64,000 nucleotides of DNA from Caballeronia sp. TF1N1 (lineage in GTDB: Bacteria > Pseudomonadota > Gammaproteobacteria > Burkholderiales > Burkholderiaceae): the NCBI RefSeq assembly GCF_022878925.1, contig NZ_CP084628.1, forward strand, positions 1,132,013 to 1,196,012. The letters run 5' to 3'. Numbering within the stretch: the stretch's first letter is position 1; every line of letters begins with the position of its first letter. Both the position numbers and the translations under genes were made by a program. Below the pieces are notes generated by a model, which made no database searches, was not told the origin of the DNA, and saw only the letters and a list, made by a program, of their open reading frames with translations. Positions 62,074 through 64,000 of the stretch are shown piece after piece.

Positions 62074-62732
62074 CCTTTTCCATACCGATTAGCAAAGCAC
62101 TCGTGTTCGCATGCATGACGCTTGCGTTGCTCGACTCCGTTCATGCCGATGACGATGCCTATGCGCTCAACGAACGCTTGCTTAACGCGACTCGCAATGG
62201 CGACACGCATGCTGTGGTCGAGCTACTCGATCAAGGCGCGAAGATCGATTCGCGTAACCGTATAGGCGACACGCCGCTCATCAGCGCATGCAAGCGCGGC
62301 ATGACGCCGATGGCGCGCTTGTTGATCGAGCGCGGCGCTAATGTGAGCCAGGCTGACGTGCAGGGCATCACACCGTTGATGGCTGCCGCGTTCGACGGCA
62401 ACGATGAAATCGTGGCGTTGCTTATTGCGCGACACGCGGATGCGGCGGCGACGGATCGCGTAGGCAAGACAGCGATGGAATATGCGGCTGGACTCGGGCA
62501 AACCGCGATCGTGCAGCGTCTATTAGACTCGGGTGTCGACGTGAACGCCGCGTATCACAATCATCTGACGGCGCTCATGTGGGCGGCGGGATACGATCGA
62601 GCGCAGACTGCGTCGATACTGCTTGCTCGTGGCGCGAATCGGGATTTGAAGGATGACCGCGGCAAAACTGCGCGGGAAATTGCCGATGAGACGCGCTCGG
62701 CTCATGTGGCGAGCTTGCTTAGCGCGCCATGA
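62070..62732 (+). CDS. Ankyrin-repeat protein, exported
   Basis: The 220-residue protein has a signal peptide (ALVFACMTLALLDSVHAD; about 10-27) and about five ankyrin repeats (about 35-215), visible as GDTPLISACKRGMTPMARLL, GITPLMAAAFDGNDEIVALL, GKTAMEYAAGLGQTAIVQRLL and HLTALMWAAGYDRAQTASIL. It would act as a periplasmic protein-binding scaffold. It overlaps the cytochrome c gene (ATGA), and ankyrin proteins encoded beside quinoprotein dehydrogenases are known. It may help assemble or protect the dehydrogenase-cytochrome pair. Confidence 0.85.
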   Translation: MTFSIPISKALVFACMTLALLDSVHADDDAYALNERLLNATRNGDTHAVVELLDQGAKIDSRNRIGDTPLISACKRGMTPMARLLIERGANVSQADVQGITPLMAAAFDGNDEIVALLIARHADAAATDRVGKTAMEYAAGLGQTAIVQRLLDSGVDVNAAYHNHLTALMWAAGYDRAQTASILLARGANRDLKDDRGKTAREIADETRSAHVASLLSAP

Positions 62733-63164
62733 TTGCTTTCGCTCGTGAGCGTGCATTGCGATTCAATGGTTAGTCGATTTGCGCAGTGCGTCGTTGCGCG
62801 GATGCATGTCCAATTTCGTTGCGGTCCAAGTCGCCGTGTGAATCGTCTCTTCTGCTCTCAAGCTTGATATGCACCGCTTTGCGAGAAGGCGTCGAGTCCT
62901 CTCTCAACACGCGCGGGTCTTGTCTCGAGAGTGGCATTCGCAAGATATTGCTCGATGTGGACCGTATGAATTCTCGGTTATTCGGACGGCTATGCTGGAC
63001 GGTGTCTGTTAGATCAGTGAAGGAGCTGGTCCATAGCGTTGTTTGTTTAGTCGGTTGACCATGGCGTCCAGATCAGTTCACCTGCGTTCCTGCCTGCCGA
63101 GCGTCCGTTCTCGCGTTCTCGGCACCTCGCCGTTTCCATAGCAAAAGCCCTTACTACTTCCGGC
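62733..63164. other. Intergenic region after the PQQ operon
   Basis: No gene is supported here. One plus-strand open frame of about 90 codons (62786-63058) has no ribosome site, no family pattern and a Cys/Arg/Ser-rich composition. I see no terminator for the PQQ operon. Confidence 0.4.
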
Positions 63165-63195
63165 AAAAAAAAGCCGCCCGCAAAGCGGGGCGGCC
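63165..63195 (-). terminator. Leftward Rho-independent terminator without an assigned gene
   Basis: GCCGCCCGC (63173-63181) pairs with GCGGGGCGGC (63185-63194) with one bulge, and on the minus strand it is followed by a run of eight T (complement of 63165-63172). No clear gene ends before it. Confidence 0.8.
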
Positions 63196-63754
63196 AGAAT
63201 GAACATGTCTTTAACCCGAGGACCATGTTCTTTGAGAGAAACTGAGTTAACGGATGCCCGTCTTGGTTCTTAAGCGTCAATTTAACGATACTGGCCATTT
63301 TTTTTGGAACATGATTGGGCATTTGTTGGACAACAACCTTGCTTTTGCCTTGGGCGGCGAAACGGTGTTTCGTCTTGACGCTAGAAGGCAGGGCAGGAGT
63401 GGTCCACCAGCAGCGTAGCGCGACAGACAAGTGCGTGACCGGTGTCCGCCGATATAGCGCTCGCGGATGAGCGCTTCTGCCAGGCGAACGCTCGCACTCG
63501 AGTTAAGAACCGAGACAGTCGTCTTTTGGTAACCTCCACGCGAAACGAAGCGAAACCGACGTTTCGGCCACGCTAGGAAAGAGTCAAGGAATTGAGGTTT
63601 GTCTGGCAGGCTAAGGGACGTAACGGCTGTAGCAAGTAACGAACGCCTTTTTTTCGCCGGCAAGTAAAGAGCGAATAGCTTCAGCTCGAAGAGACAGTGT
63701 AGGACTGTTCGGAGAGTCATCAGCTTCCAACTTAATACCGTGCGACAGCCAACG
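63196..63754. other. Region between two leftward terminators; possible small gene or RNA
   Basis: A leftward transcript should end at 63165. The only protein-like stretch is a minus-strand frame around 63430-63235 containing MASIVKLTLKNQDGHPLTQF, but it has no good ribosome site and runs through the terminator stem, so I do not call it. A small RNA is equally possible. Confidence 0.3.
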
Positions 63755-63788
63755 AAAAAAAGCCCGCTAAAGAGCGGGCCAAAAAAAG
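63755..63788 (-). terminator. Rho-independent terminator of the gene at the right edge
   Basis: GCCCGCT (63762-63768) pairs with AGCGGGC (63773-63779) around AAAG, with a T run on the minus strand. It lies about 120 bases after the stop codon of the partial gene. Confidence 0.85.
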
Positions 63789-63906
63789 CAGTTCACCCAG
63801 AGGGCCGCAAGGAGATACGGTCCTCTCGTTGAGGCTCGGACGTTATCGGCAAGAATCAACGAGAGAAGAAGGCACGTGGTCCTTCCCTCTCTGAGCCTGC
63901 GAGCCC

Positions 63907-64000
63907 TTAGGCCTTCATACCGACGAACATGCTGCCGAGCGCATCGACCGACTTGGTGATGCTCTTGACGTCCACGTTCGTGTGTTGCGAGGCATCGACC
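63907..64000 (-). CDS. Unidentified protein, C-terminal 30 residues only
   Basis: The stop codon is TAA (complement of 63907-63909) and the frame stays open to the window edge, ending ...TKSVDALGSMFVGMKA. The adjacent terminator supports a real gene in this frame. Too little is visible for a family call. The Ser/Val/Asp-rich end is compatible with a small helical protein. Confidence 0.5.
   Translation of the reverse strand, partial: VDASQHTNVDVKSITKSVDALGSMFVGMKA

Noticed and set aside
62786..63058. Plus-strand frame of 90 codons after the ankyrin gene
   Set aside because: No ribosome site or family pattern and a biased Cys/Arg/Ser composition.
1..64000. Mobile elements, CRISPR arrays, tRNA or rRNA genes, phage or defence systems
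   Set aside because: I looked for transposase and integrase motifs, regularly spaced repeats, rRNA signatures and tRNA T-loops and found none that I could support.

Overview
The window reads as chromosomal DNA of a high-GC betaproteobacterium of the Burkholderiaceae (Paraburkholderia/Caballeronia-like). The basis is inference from family content: a phasin of the Burkholderia type, a DUF2501 (YjjA) protein, a Burkholderia-style general porin, EpsC-type serine acetyltransferase, TctD/TctE-like two-component proteins, a RIO-type kinase and a PQQ dehydrogenase operon. I see no rRNA, tRNA, insertion sequence, integrase, CRISPR array or phage module.

Layout. 1-1.25 kb: edge of a transglutaminase-like gene (-), then a phasin gene with its own promoter and terminator. 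1.3-5.7 kb: three overlapping genes (family I CoA-transferase, ThDP enzyme of the acetolactate synthase type, zinc alcohol dehydrogenase). 5.9-8.6 kb: tauABC-like transporter (-). 9-13.1 kb: DUF2501 protein, an atypical SDR with its divergent MmyB-type regulator, a small conserved protein, and a serine acetyltransferase overlapping a small HTH protein.

13.3-42.3 kb is the most interesting part: a catabolic island framed by two large LAL/MalT-type LuxR regulators. A rightward operon (16.3-24.7 kb) encodes an acyl-CoA dehydrogenase, an SCPx-type thiolase, a complementary pair of half-acyl-CoA dehydrogenases, a crotonase, an acyl-CoA synthetase and an alpha-methylacyl-CoA racemase. It converges on a leftward operon (30.9-24.8 kb) encoding a feruloyl-CoA-synthetase-like ligase, a second acyl-CoA dehydrogenase, a second SCPx-type thiolase, two MaoC hot-dog proteins and an SDR. 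Further out lie a DUF2889 protein, a porin, a BON protein and a leftward operon for an MFS importer, a GMC alcohol oxidoreductase, a TauD/TfdA dioxygenase and an aldehyde dehydrogenase. Together these could import a branched alcohol-bearing compound, oxidise it to an acid, activate it with CoA, racemise the alpha-methyl centre and shorten it by the same enzyme types as peroxisomal branched-chain beta-oxidation (racemase, (3R)-hydratase, (3R)-dehydrogenase, SCPx thiolase). A palindrome, CCACCC-N5-GGGTGG, stands upstream of the first LAL gene and of each of the three catabolic operons, with weaker versions before the porin. It is a good candidate operator for a shared regulon. The substrate cannot be read from the sequence.

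42.5-49.3 kb: flavin reductase-like protein, DMT exporter with divergent LysR regulator, a small secreted protein and two membrane acyltransferases. 49.5-54.95 kb: orphan periplasmic binding protein, quinone oxidoreductase, MHS-type transporter overlapping a response regulator and histidine kinase. 55-58 kb: RIO kinase, polysaccharide deacetylase and glycosyltransferase. 58.6-62.7 kb: GlcG/HbpS protein divergent from a periplasmic PQQ dehydrogenase (with the extra aspartate typical of lanthanide enzymes), a dihaem cytochrome c and an ankyrin protein. The last 1.2 kb holds two leftward terminators and the 3' end of an unidentified gene.
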